Numbered from the stretch's first letter, positions 1-5,823 are shown. The stretch: DNA of 5,823 nucleotides from Spartobacteria bacterium (GCA_947487745.1 CANKXQ010000090.1:1-5823), one strand, 5' to 3'. Notes: generated by a model not told the origin, from the letters alone. Made by a program: numbers and translations.

Positions 1-1
1 G

Positions 2-211
2 AATAGCCGGTTCCCGCTGGTCGAAGTCTTTCGCAAAGGCGACTGGGTGGATGCCACACAGGGCGTGCGCCGATTCACGCTATCCCGTGCCGATGTGAAA
101 TCCGTCCAAGCCGCATTTCCCAATCTCGGCTTTCACAAAAACCTCTTGCGGCTCGCCTGGGGACAATTCATGCGGCATCCGCTCAATCCACTGCCCATGA
201 TGAAATGGTAG
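2..211 (+). CDS. C-terminal fragment of an unrecognised protein
   Basis: An open frame runs in from the left edge without a start and ends at TAG 209-211, giving 69 residues. It begins NSRFPLVEVFRKGDW and ends HPLNPLPMMKW. The piece is basic and rich in Phe, Trp and Leu, with a short helical-looking stretch (FHKNLLRLAWGQFMRH) near the end. It has no signal peptide or obvious membrane segment in the visible part, and no catalytic motif I recognise. Codon use resembles the GC-rich kinase/regulator genes, which supports real coding. It converges with the response regulator gene, with about 109 bases between the two stops. I do not recognise the family, so no function is proposed. Confidence 0.6.
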   Translation, partial: NSRFPLVEVFRKGDWVDATQGVRRFTLSRADVKSVQAAFPNLGFHKNLLRLAWGQFMRHPLNPLPMMKW

Positions 212-240
212 CCGCATAGCTGGTTCAACCGCGCAAAGCG

Positions 241-261
241 AACCCGACCTCTTCGCGGGTT
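241..261. terminator. possible hairpin terminator between convergent genes
   Basis: AACCCG (241-246) and CGGGTT (256-261) form a 6-bp inverted repeat with a 9-base loop. It lies between the stop of the left fragment (211) and the stop of the response regulator (321). On the + strand a T6 run follows only after nine more bases (271-276), so it is not a textbook intrinsic terminator. A second small inverted repeat, CATCG-GCG-CGATG (307-319), sits immediately beyond the regulator's stop but has no T run. The rest of 212-320 shows nothing else. Confidence 0.3.
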
Positions 262-320
262 TGTAGTATGTTTTTTCTGCGCAACCTTCATCGATGATCA
301 AAGTTGCATCGGCGCGATGT

Positions 321-1055
321 TCAAGCGTCGCCCGGCTTGAGGGCGTCGCGGAGGCGTTGCTGGGCAGTGCGTCCGAGTGGGACCTCTTGGTTCGTGTTGC
401 CAAGGATGAGGGAGGCTTCGTCGCGGGATTTGCGATGAAGATGGAGAGGCGCTTGGAGGTTGAGAATGAGAGACCGGTCAAGCCGCGCAAAGAGCGGAGA
501 GGGCAGGAGTTTTTCGTATTGCCCGAGGGGCGCACAGATCATGAGGGGCAGTGAGTTTTTAAGGTAAATGCGCGTGAAGTCGCCCTCCGCTTGCAGAACG
601 AGGAGGTCGCGCACGGGGACTGTGATGGTTCGCTGGGGTGTGCGAAGGCAGATGTGATCTTCGGGAGTGAAGGTGGGCTCTTGATCAGGGGCAAGCGCGG
701 GAGCGCAGGCGGCCTGTAGCCGCTGCACGGCTTGTGCGAAGCGGGCTGGTTTGACGGGCTTGAGCAGATAGTCAACCGCTTCGATGTCGAAGGCCCGGAT
801 GGCATGTTCAGCGTGAGCCGTGACCATCACGACCTTTGGCGGCGCCTCCAGCGCCTGCAGCAAATCAAAGCCCGTGCCGCCGGGCATGTGCACATCCAGA
901 AAAATGCCATCCGGTTTTTCCTGTTGGATCAAAGTGAGTGCGGTTTCCTTCGAGTCGGCCTCACCAACGATCTGCAAGCGGGGGTGGGCGGCAAGCATTT
1001 GCCGGAGGCCTTGTCGCGCCAGGCGTTCGTCGTCGATCATAGCTACACGCAGCAT
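321..1055 (-). CDS. LytTR-family response regulator
   Basis: This is a 244-residue DNA-binding response regulator, presumably the cytoplasmic partner of the histidine kinase encoded just upstream. Residues 1-115 are a CheY-like receiver domain. The acidic pair is D8-D9 in MIDDE, the phospho-acceptor is D54 in IFLDVHMPGGTG, the conserved Thr is T79 in MVTAHAE, and the conserved Lys is K99 in YLLKPVKP. Residues about 134-240 form a LytTR DNA-binding domain, with ICLRTPQRTITVPVRDLL, the core LQAEGDFTRIYL, and FARLDRSLILNL. In that last motif Asp replaces the more usual His before RS, a tolerated variation. Length is normal for the LytR/AlgR/YehT type. The ATG at 1055 is supported by a well placed Shine-Dalgarno sequence. 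The start lies inside the kinase's last codons (13-base overlap), so translational coupling is likely. Its target promoters are unknown. Confidence 0.95.
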   Translation of the reverse strand: MLRVAMIDDERLARQGLRQMLAAHPRLQIVGEADSKETALTLIQQEKPDGIFLDVHMPGGTGFDLLQALEAPPKVVMVTAHAEHAIRAFDIEAVDYLLKPVKPARFAQAVQRLQAACAPALAPDQEPTFTPEDHICLRTPQRTITVPVRDLLVLQAEGDFTRIYLKNSLPLMICAPLGQYEKLLPSPLFARLDRSLILNLQAPLHLHRKSRDEASLILGNTNQEVPLGRTAQQRLRDALKPGDA

Positions 1056-2110
1056 GGTATGCCCTCCAATTCCAGAGTCGCGATGACCCAGCCTTCCGAT
1101 TCCTGAATTTGAAAACTGTGGCGGCCCGGATAGTGAATCTCAAGGCGACGGCGGATCACCGCGAGGCCCATGCCTGGACCATCTCCGTCCTCATAATTCA
1201 CAAGATTCCCGTTGTTGCGGATTTCGATCTTCAACCGTTCGCCGTGGGCTTCAGCCGCTATCTCTAAACTCCAGGGCGCAGGGGAGTGGTGGAAACCGTG
1301 CTTGAAGGCATTCTCAACGAGTGGCTGGAGGAGAAAGCTTGGCACAAGAACTTCGCGGGCGGCTGGCGCGGCGGTGATGGAACACTGGAAGCGATCACCG
1401 AAGCGTGCCACTTGAATTTTCAGATAGGCATTCGTGGTATCGAGCTCAACGGCCAGGGGCGTGAGTAAGCGGCTGCGGTGATCGAGAGAGTAGCGCAAGT
1501 AGGAGGAAAGTTCGCCCACCATCTGCACGGCAGCGCCGGGGTTAATTGGAATCTCGCTCGCGATCCCATTGAGCGTGTTAAACAAAAAATGGGGATCCAA
1601 CTGGTAGCGGAGCAATTGGAGTTCCGACTTCTGGGCATCCGTCTTCGCGAGGGCGGCGTGTTGGCTTTTCTGGCGGGCGTGCCTTTCCGCCTTGATCCAA
1701 AAGTAGCCGAATGACCAAGCGAGATAGAGAATCAAATGCCCGGCGGTAAAAAGAAGCAGGCGCTCGCCGTGCGACCTGTTCACGCCGTGCCAATTCATGA
1801 AATCCACAAATGCCTGAACGCTCTCGGCCTGAACCATCGCGCCAAGCACACAAAGAAAGGCGACTTGCAATATGATCCTGATATCGCGAGGGAAGGGCAG
1901 CGCCGTCTTGCGGTAGAAATGCCGCAAAGCGCAGGTGAGAAAAAAACCCAGCGTATCCGCACCAAGCGTGATCACGAGCGCTCGCGTCAGGTCTTTATAA
2001 ATGACCCACCGGACCCAAAACAAAATGACCGCAATGCCGCACCATGCCAAAAAATTGAGCTGCAGGAATGTGGGCTGATAGAAATATCTCTTGCGGAAAG
2101 CGTCGAACAC
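1043..2110 (-). CDS. LytS/YehU-type membrane sensor histidine kinase
   Basis: This is a 355-residue inner-membrane sensor kinase that would phosphorylate the overlapping LytTR regulator. The N-terminal third has about four hydrophobic segments: roughly 18-38, 44-63, 79-101 and 118-139. There is no sizeable periplasmic domain, so sensing is probably within or near the membrane. A charged helical linker (140-166) leads to the His_kinase domain, LRYQLDPHFLFNTLNGIASEI, with phospho-acceptor H174. The ATPase domain follows with the N-box LQPLVENAFKHG (261-272) and the glycine-rich GPGMGLAVIRRRLEIHY (311-327). The C-terminus ends in IPCCV at the TAG that overlaps the regulator start by 13 bases. 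The start taken is GTG at 2110, because no in-frame ATG precedes the first membrane segment. A better placed ATG at 2118, with GAGAGG seven bases upstream, is in a different frame, so the start is somewhat uncertain. The signal sensed is unknown. Confidence 0.93.
   Translation of the reverse strand: MFDAFRKRYFYQPTFLQLNFLAWCGIAVILFWVRWVIYKDLTRALVITLGADTLGFFLTCALRHFYRKTALPFPRDIRIILQVAFLCVLGAMVQAESVQAFVDFMNWHGVNRSHGERLLLFTAGHLILYLAWSFGYFWIKAERHARQKSQHAALAKTDAQKSELQLLRYQLDPHFLFNTLNGIASEIPINPGAAVQMVGELSSYLRYSLDHRSRLLTPLAVELDTTNAYLKIQVARFGDRFQCSITAAPAAREVLVPSFLLQPLVENAFKHGFHHSPAPWSLEIAAEAHGERLKIEIRNNGNLVNYEDGDGPGMGLAVIRRRLEIHYPGRHSFQIQESEGWVIATLELEGIPCCV
1062..1067 (-). promoter_or_regulatory. Shine-Dalgarno site of the response regulator
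   Basis: On the minus strand GGAGGG lies six bases before the ATG at 1055, inside the kinase coding sequence. It fixes the regulator's start and implies re-initiation by ribosomes finishing the kinase. It is the clearest ribosome binding site in the window. The + strand genes at 2315 and 3838 have none. Confidence 0.8.
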
Positions 2111-2148
2111 TCTGCCATGCTGATGCCTCTCGAGTCGCAGGTCAACGC

Positions 2149-2177
2149 GACATAGGGTTTTGAAATGCCCTATTCAA
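2149..2177 (-). promoter_or_regulatory. candidate sigma70-like promoter for the kinase-regulator operon
   Basis: Reading the minus strand, TTGAAT (2172-2177) is followed by exactly 17 bases and then TATGTC (2149-2154). The -35 matches TTGACA at four positions and the -10 is weak at three of six, but the spacing is optimal. A start near 2142 would leave a leader of about 30 bases before the GTG at 2110. No equally good promoter was seen for the divergent gene at 2315, although the 204-base gap (2111-2314) must contain one. Confidence 0.4.
2152..2173. repeat. inverted repeat inside the kinase promoter (possible operator)
   Basis: ATAGGG (2152-2157) and CCCTAT (2168-2173) are a perfect 6-bp inverted repeat with a 10-base centre. 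The repeat spans the proposed 17-base promoter spacer and touches both the -35 and -10 elements. The geometry, about 16 bp between half-site centres, fits a dimeric regulator. An RNA hairpin is less likely because the proposed transcript starts beyond it. The binding protein is not identifiable from sequence. Confidence 0.4.
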
Positions 2178-2200
2178 CGAGTTTTTTGCCGGATTCGCCG

Positions 2201-2214
2201 AGTCGCGCTCGACT
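2201..2214. repeat. short inverted repeat in the divergent intergenic region
   Basis: AGTCG-CGCT-CGACT is a 5-bp perfect stem with a 4-base loop. The 8-mer CGAGTCGC that begins here (2199-2206) recurs at 2131-2138, close to the kinase start. It has no T run and no clear role. It could be a regulatory site for either divergent gene or a chance repeat in GC-rich sequence. Confidence 0.25.
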
Positions 2215-2314
2215 TGAGTGGAGATTAACCCATCGTCGGCTGGTTTAATTTCAGGAATCAAATGCCAGCCTCTGGCAATTCCATATCACCGTCCACCACA
2301 CCTATCTCAAAACC

Positions 2315-3706
2315 ATGAAACTGCAAAAAACCCTCAGCCTTCTTGCGTTGACCATCTGCGCATTGGCAACGCCAGAATTAGCCCTCGCCAGCAGAGCGGA
2401 TTTCGTTACGGCTTATAACTATACCGTCCGCTACCTGCCTCGCTTTCAGACATATGCCAGCCAGATTGCACCTGGAGGACTCCAGAATACCCTTATCGGA
2501 CCGGCGAGCCCAATGAATCCAGATTACAAGGCTGTTGTGGCGATTAACGTGGATACGCTTTACACATCTGCAACGTTGAATCTCACGGACGAACCCCAAA
2601 TTCTCACGATTCCATCTTACCAGTATTCCTACTCGATTATTCAAGTTGATGGCTTCGGAACGGTTCTTTCGACCGGTCTTGAACCCACAACGGGCGGTGG
2701 AACTTACGCGCTGGTCGGACCAAATTACAAAGGCACCCTTCCCGAAGGCGTGACAAAAAAAATCAAAGTTCCTCAAAACTGGACTCAGTTGGCTATCAGG
2801 ACAGATAGATACACGCTAAATGGCACTTCTTACCTTGACACTCAAGCGGCAGCGGAAACATTTAGAACTACTACAAGGCTCCAGTCGCTGACTGATTGGC
2901 TTGCAAGTCCATCCACAGGTGGGGCAACCCAAATTCTTTCTATCGAAGACCATTTCGGCACCCCCATGAAAACGGCAGTGGATTTGCTCGTTCAGACGGA
3001 ACCCAGGGCGTTTCTTGATCTCCTTCAATTCGGCATGGAGTCTTGGACGACGGCGCCGCTTTCAGCTAGTGACAAAGCACTCATCCGCAACTTTAAAAAT
3101 CGTTTTAACGCTGCCAAGTCCGCAGGCTCTATTACGAGAATGTCAGATATATGTGCAGGGGCAAGGGCGGCCCATGATGCTGTCATCGCGCGATGGCATT
3201 TTAATACCACGGGAAACAACTGGGTCCACTTCAACAACATGGGTAATTGGGGGAAAAACTACCTTGATCGCGCTGCAGGCAATTTATTTATCCAATACTG
3301 CAATGTAAGAAAGTCCGCTTATTATGCTCAAGCCTTCTTAGATAACAATAGCAACATGCTCACCGGTGCCGGCAACAAAACCTATACCATCACTTTTCCT
3401 GCAAACAATATTCCCGACTGCTCAAGATTTTGGTCAGTAACAGCTTATACAGGTGATGCAATTGAACTCGTTCCAAACGCAGCGGATAAGTATGCAGTGG
3501 CATCCTACACGCCGGGCCTTGTGAAAAATGGCGATGGCTCCATTACTATCACATTGAGGACAATTGGTGACACTGAAACAACTGTGGATCCAAATGTGTT
3601 GCCGATTCCATCAGGTAGGTTCTCTGTGATGCTGCGTGTTTATGGTCCGCGCGGAACAGCCAAGGCGGGCACATACATTCCTCCTGTTGTAACGGCAGCA
3701 CCATGA
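2315..3706 (+). CDS. exported DUF1254/DUF1214 domain protein
   Basis: This is a 463-residue protein with a Sec signal peptide: basic MKLQK, hydrophobic core about 7-20, and likely cleavage after ALA near residue 25. It should act in the periplasm or outside the cell. Residues about 35-165 match DUF1254, including LIGPASPMNPD and NVDTLYT (78-84, the usual N-D-TLY signature) and YSIIQVDGFGTV. Residues about 345-450 match DUF1214, including FWSVTAYTGDAIELVPN (372-388), KNGDGSITITL (404-414) and LPIPSGRFSVMLRVYGP (429-445). The length is typical of two-domain members. The biochemical function of this family is not established. Reading starts at the ATG that opens the signal peptide, and no Shine-Dalgarno is visible before it. 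It is transcribed divergently from the kinase operon across 204 bases, so regulation by that system is possible but untested. Base composition looks more AT-rich than the kinase genes. Confidence 0.92.
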   Translation: MKLQKTLSLLALTICALATPELALASRADFVTAYNYTVRYLPRFQTYASQIAPGGLQNTLIGPASPMNPDYKAVVAINVDTLYTSATLNLTDEPQILTIPSYQYSYSIIQVDGFGTVLSTGLEPTTGGGTYALVGPNYKGTLPEGVTKKIKVPQNWTQLAIRTDRYTLNGTSYLDTQAAAETFRTTTRLQSLTDWLASPSTGGATQILSIEDHFGTPMKTAVDLLVQTEPRAFLDLLQFGMESWTTAPLSASDKALIRNFKNRFNAAKSAGSITRMSDICAGARAAHDAVIARWHFNTTGNNWVHFNNMGNWGKNYLDRAAGNLFIQYCNVRKSAYYAQAFLDNNSNMLTGAGNKTYTITFPANNIPDCSRFWSVTAYTGDAIELVPNAADKYAVASYTPGLVKNGDGSITITLRTIGDTETTVDPNVLPIPSGRFSVMLRVYGPRGTAKAGTYIPPVVTAAP

Positions 3707-3837
3707 TTTATAGCCGAGGATTGGAAAATGAATTCCGTTCAGGACGCGAAGGGTTCTGTATCTAAAAACCTTGCGGCCTATGAGTTTTAAAAATTCTCTC
3801 TCATCCTCTTCGACTGCTGAAACCGTGCAAAAAGCCT

Positions 3838-4470
3838 ATGTTGAAGATATGGAAGTCTCTTCTCACATTGATGGTTTGTATAGTGATCCTTTTGGGAGCT
3901 TTTATGTGGTTGGCATTCCATTCTTCAAAGCAGGAGCTTCTGGATAAAAAAGAGTCTGCGAGTGCTCCGGAAAAGCTTACGATAAGCGCAAAGCCCCTAC
4001 CTCTAGAGCAGAAATCAATCGCAGCAGCCCCGTCGGCCACTGCGACTGATGACAACGAAAAAGAGGAAAACGCCCGCGCGCAGGGGCTCTTGAGCTCCAA
4101 AAATGATGAACACCGGATCGAGGGTTTGGAGCTTTTAGGGGCTTACCCTAGTCCGATAAACGAGGCAATTCTGATCCGGTATCTCAGGAGTAAAGAGAAT
4201 CCTGAAATCAGAAGCACAGCGGCGATCAGCTTGTCTACATTGGAAAACCCAACGACATCGACCATCGATGGATTGCTGGATACTTTGGAGGATCCCTCCG
4301 AGGATGTGCGTTTCAGTGCTCTTTCCACTTTGGAAGACTATCTGACCATGGAGGAAAACAATTCATCCATCCATCGGCACATTCAGGCAGGCCTGAGGGC
4401 CAAGCTTCAATCCAAGAGACTTCAGGTCAACATTGAAAAAGAAATCAATGACATCGTGCGCGACCGGTAA
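3838..4470 (+). CDS. membrane-anchored HEAT-repeat-like protein
   Basis: This is a 210-residue protein of unknown role. Residues 8-26 (LLTLMVCIVILLGAFMWLA) form one hydrophobic segment after a short basic start, so it is probably a signal anchor with the bulk outside the cytoplasm. Residues 30-80 are a flexible, Lys/Glu/Ala/Pro-rich linker. Residues 80-170 look like three degenerate HEAT or PBS-type helical repeats: LLSSKNDEHRIEGLELLGAY; IRYLRSKENPEIRSTAAISL; and GLLDTLEDPSEDVRFSALST. Each shows the pattern of Asp/Asn, then Arg, then a small-residue helix. The C-terminal 35 residues are charged and helical. Such repeats normally serve as protein-binding scaffolds. The gene follows the DUF1254 gene by 131 bases, in which no terminator or promoter stands out, and ends 32 bases before the convergent radical SAM gene. 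There is no Shine-Dalgarno. A specific function cannot be assigned. Confidence 0.82.
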   Translation: MLKIWKSLLTLMVCIVILLGAFMWLAFHSSKQELLDKKESASAPEKLTISAKPLPLEQKSIAAAPSATATDDNEKEENARAQGLLSSKNDEHRIEGLELLGAYPSPINEAILIRYLRSKENPEIRSTAAISLSTLENPTTSTIDGLLDTLEDPSEDVRFSALSTLEDYLTMEENNSSIHRHIQAGLRAKLQSKRLQVNIEKEINDIVRDR

Positions 4471-4502
4471 CAGACTGGAGTCACCGTTCGAGAAAAGGCC
4501 GC

Positions 4503-5756
4503 CTACTTTTTCAAAGCATCAAAATCCATGTCCATGATGTTTGCCGGAGCCTGCCGGGCCTGCATGAATGCGGTCATCTGCTTCATGTAGGGGTCCACAT
4601 GGTGGAAGAATTTTTTGTAAGAAGCGCAGAGGTAGTTTAAACCATCTTCCCCGTCTGGAGTCTTGGTGAAGCGGTGTTTCGGGCACTCGCCATGGCAGGC
4701 GAATCGCAGATCGCACTTGCGGCAATATTTCGGCAGCGTCGAGGATTTGGCCTCGCCGAATTGTTTTTGTTTAGCCGAATTCACCATGCTGGCGATCGAC
4801 TCGTTCATGATATTTCCCAATTGAAATTTGGGATAAACAAAATGATCGCAGGAGAATAAATCTCCATTGTGTTCGAGGGCGAGGCCTTCTCCGCAATCTT
4901 GGAGAAACAGGCAGAGTCCAGGGCCATGGCCGGACCAGATGCCGAGGGAGACATCGAACATTTGCACGAAAACCTTCCCCACATCCCGCCGCACCCATGC
5001 GTCGAAGATCAAGATCAGAAAATCGCCATACGCCTCGCCGGGGACACTCCACCGCGTGACGGGAGATTCCGCCTGCCCCGGCTCGGGAGGCTCGGCGTAA
5101 TCGAGTCCGGTGGATTTCCCGCCGGGCGCTGGCAGGCGCTCCACGACGGGAATGAATTGGATATAGCCAGAACCCACCTCGCGCAGAAAGTCATAGACCT
5201 CGATGGCATGCTTCGCATTGGTGGCGCTCACGACGGTGAGCGTGTTGAATTCGACGCGATGTTTTTTAAGCAGTTCCAATCCATGCATGACGCGGTCGAA
5301 GGTGGGCTTCCGGCCCTTGTCCACACGATATGTTGTCGTGGAGGCGACGAGGATCATCGATGCTGAGACCGATCAGAAATTTATTCTCGGCAAAAAATTG
5401 GCACCATGTGTCGTTGAGAAGAGTTCCATTCGTCTGAAGCGTGTTCTTGATGGCGCGACCCTGGGCGTATTTTTTTTGCAACTCCACGATTTTGCGGAAG
5501 TAGTCCAACCCCAGCAACGTGGGCTCGCCGCCCTGCCAGGCAAAGGGCACCTCAAGGGTATTTGGGGACTCAATGTATTGCTGGATGTATGCCTCCAACA
5601 CCTCGGGTTTCATTCGAAATTTTTCACCTTTGGGATAAAGCGATTCCTTTTCAAGGCAATAGCAGTAGGTGCAATCGAGATTGCAGATCGGGCCAATGGG
5701 CCAATGGGCTTGACTATGACATGGAAGTTCTTGGAAATAGGCAATTGCGAATTCAA
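4503..5756 (-). pseudogene. anaerobic sulfatase-maturating-type radical SAM/SPASM enzyme, broken by two frameshifts
   Basis: An intact homologue would convert an active-site Cys or Ser of a sulfatase to formylglycine, using S-adenosylmethionine and three [4Fe-4S] clusters. Segment A (to about 5706) reads ISKNFHVIVKPIGP. Segment B (about 5690-5335) reads PIGPICNLDCTYCYCLEKE, with the radical SAM CxxxCxxC at 5662-5685, then PFAWQGGEPTLLG and LIGLSIDDPRRLHD. Segment C (5330-4503) reads YRVDKGRKPTFDRV and carries the SPASM cysteines: CLFLQDC, then SCDHF (C codon 4848-4850, followed by the probable catalytic Asp), CRKCDLRFACHGEC and YLC. An 8-bp duplication separates A from B, and one extra base in 5331-5334 separates B from C. 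Correcting both gives about 414 residues, normal for the family. Segment A has no ATG; TTG at 5756 is the only plausible start seen, and the true start may differ. No sulfatase gene is visible here. Family assignment is strong; loss of function is inferred. Confidence 0.85.
5690..5709. repeat. 8-bp tandem duplication within the radical SAM gene
   Basis: The unit GGGCCAAT occurs at 5690-5697 and 5698-5705 and continues with GGGC to 5709, making 2.5 copies. With one unit removed, the minus strand reads continuously KPIGPICNLDC, the expected sequence entering the radical SAM motif. With two units the frame moves by 8 bases and the N-terminal reading stops at TGA 5610-5612. An exact duplication anchored on a pre-existing repeat of four bases (GGGC) is typical of replication slippage. 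Confidence 0.9.
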
Positions 5757-5793
5757 AGCGAGCCCAGATTTTACAAGTAGATGAGCTTATCTC

Positions 5794-5808
5794 AAAAAAG
5801 GGGGGGGG
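5794..5808. repeat. A6-G9 homopolymer tract upstream of the radical SAM gene
   Basis: Six A are followed directly by nine G (C9 then T6 on the coding strand), about 40-50 bases upstream of the putative TTG start at 5756. Such tracts can change length by slippage, but they are also common sites of sequencing and assembly error, and this one ends 15 bases from the window edge. The remaining bases to 5823 show no recognisable feature. Confidence 0.7.
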
Positions 5809-5823
5809 TCGGCCTGATTCAAC

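Noticed and set aside
1736..2155. 139-codon + strand frame
   Set aside because: Antisense to the kinase membrane region and part of its promoter. Highly charged, low-plausibility protein with no motif.
2214..2249. TTGAGT ... TTTAAT as a promoter for the DUF1254 gene
   Set aside because: The spacing between the two elements is 24 bases, too long for a sigma70-type promoter.
3728..3790. 20-codon small ORF (MNSVQDAKG...) between the DUF1254 and HEAT genes
   Set aside because: It has only a weak GAGG about ten bases upstream, no hydrophobic or other recognisable character, and is short enough to arise by chance.
4484..4515. Possible bidirectional terminator between the convergent HEAT and radical SAM genes
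   Set aside because: The only pairing seen (AAAAG with CTTTT around GCCGCCTA) is an A/T stem partly inside the radical SAM coding end, too weak to call.
4869..5366. 165-codon + strand frame
   Set aside because: Antisense to the SPASM half of the radical SAM gene, with a composition typical of a shadow frame.
5266..5613. Treating the 115-codon frame as a separate short gene starting at ATG 5613
   Set aside because: Its sequence is the middle of an anSME. The Cys motif lies upstream of that ATG in the same frame, and its last 20 or so residues after HD are out-of-frame noise.
5203..5784. 193-codon + strand frame opposite the radical SAM gene
   Set aside because: The opposite strand carries clear anSME motifs over the same bases. 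This frame's translation shows no family resemblance and is a shadow of biased codon use.

Overview
The window looks like a piece of a Gram-negative, sulfatase-using heterotrophic bacterium's chromosome. My best guess is Verrucomicrobiota or a related PVC-group lineage. This is inferred from mostly absent Shine-Dalgarno sequences, a LytS/LytTR two-component pair, an exported DUF1254/DUF1214 protein and a sulfatase-maturase-type radical SAM protein. It is not proven by any marker gene. The left third and the radical SAM region look GC-richer than the two middle genes.

Layout from left to right. (1) Positions 2-211 (+) hold the C-terminal end of an unrecognised protein. (2) Positions 321-2110 (-) hold a two-gene operon in which a membrane histidine kinase of the LytS/YehU type (1043-2110) is followed, with a 13-base overlap, by its LytTR-type response regulator (321-1055). 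(3) Positions 2111-2314 form a 204-base divergent intergenic region with a plausible kinase promoter. An inverted repeat fills that promoter's spacer and -10 element. (4) Positions 2315-3706 (+) encode a secreted DUF1254/DUF1214 protein. (5) Positions 3838-4470 (+) encode a small membrane-anchored HEAT-repeat-like protein. (6) Positions 4503-5756 (-), convergent with the previous gene, carry a radical SAM/SPASM enzyme of the anaerobic sulfatase-maturating (anSME) type, broken by two frameshifts.

The most notable observation is this broken anSME-like gene. An exact 8-bp tandem duplication (5690-5709) sits five bases before the first cysteine codon of the radical SAM CxxxCxxC motif. It throws the N-terminal FHVIVKPIGP segment out of frame with the motif. 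About 350 bases further along the gene, one extra base within 5331-5334 breaks the frame again at the conserved SID-P-HD-YRVD region. Removing one 8-bp copy and one base restores a protein of about 414 residues with all expected cysteine clusters. The two shifts sum to 9, so the outer segments share a phase, but the stretch between them contains stops. Whether this is a young pseudogene, a slippage (phase-variable) locus or an assembly problem cannot be decided here. A G9/A6 homopolymer close to the right edge adds to both the slippage and the artefact possibilities.

Functionally, the kinase and regulator form one signalling unit. Its target is not visible, although the divergently transcribed exported DUF1254/DUF1214 gene is the natural first candidate. 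No mobile element, CRISPR array, tRNA or rRNA was recognised. I do not see convincing evidence of a wholly new system.
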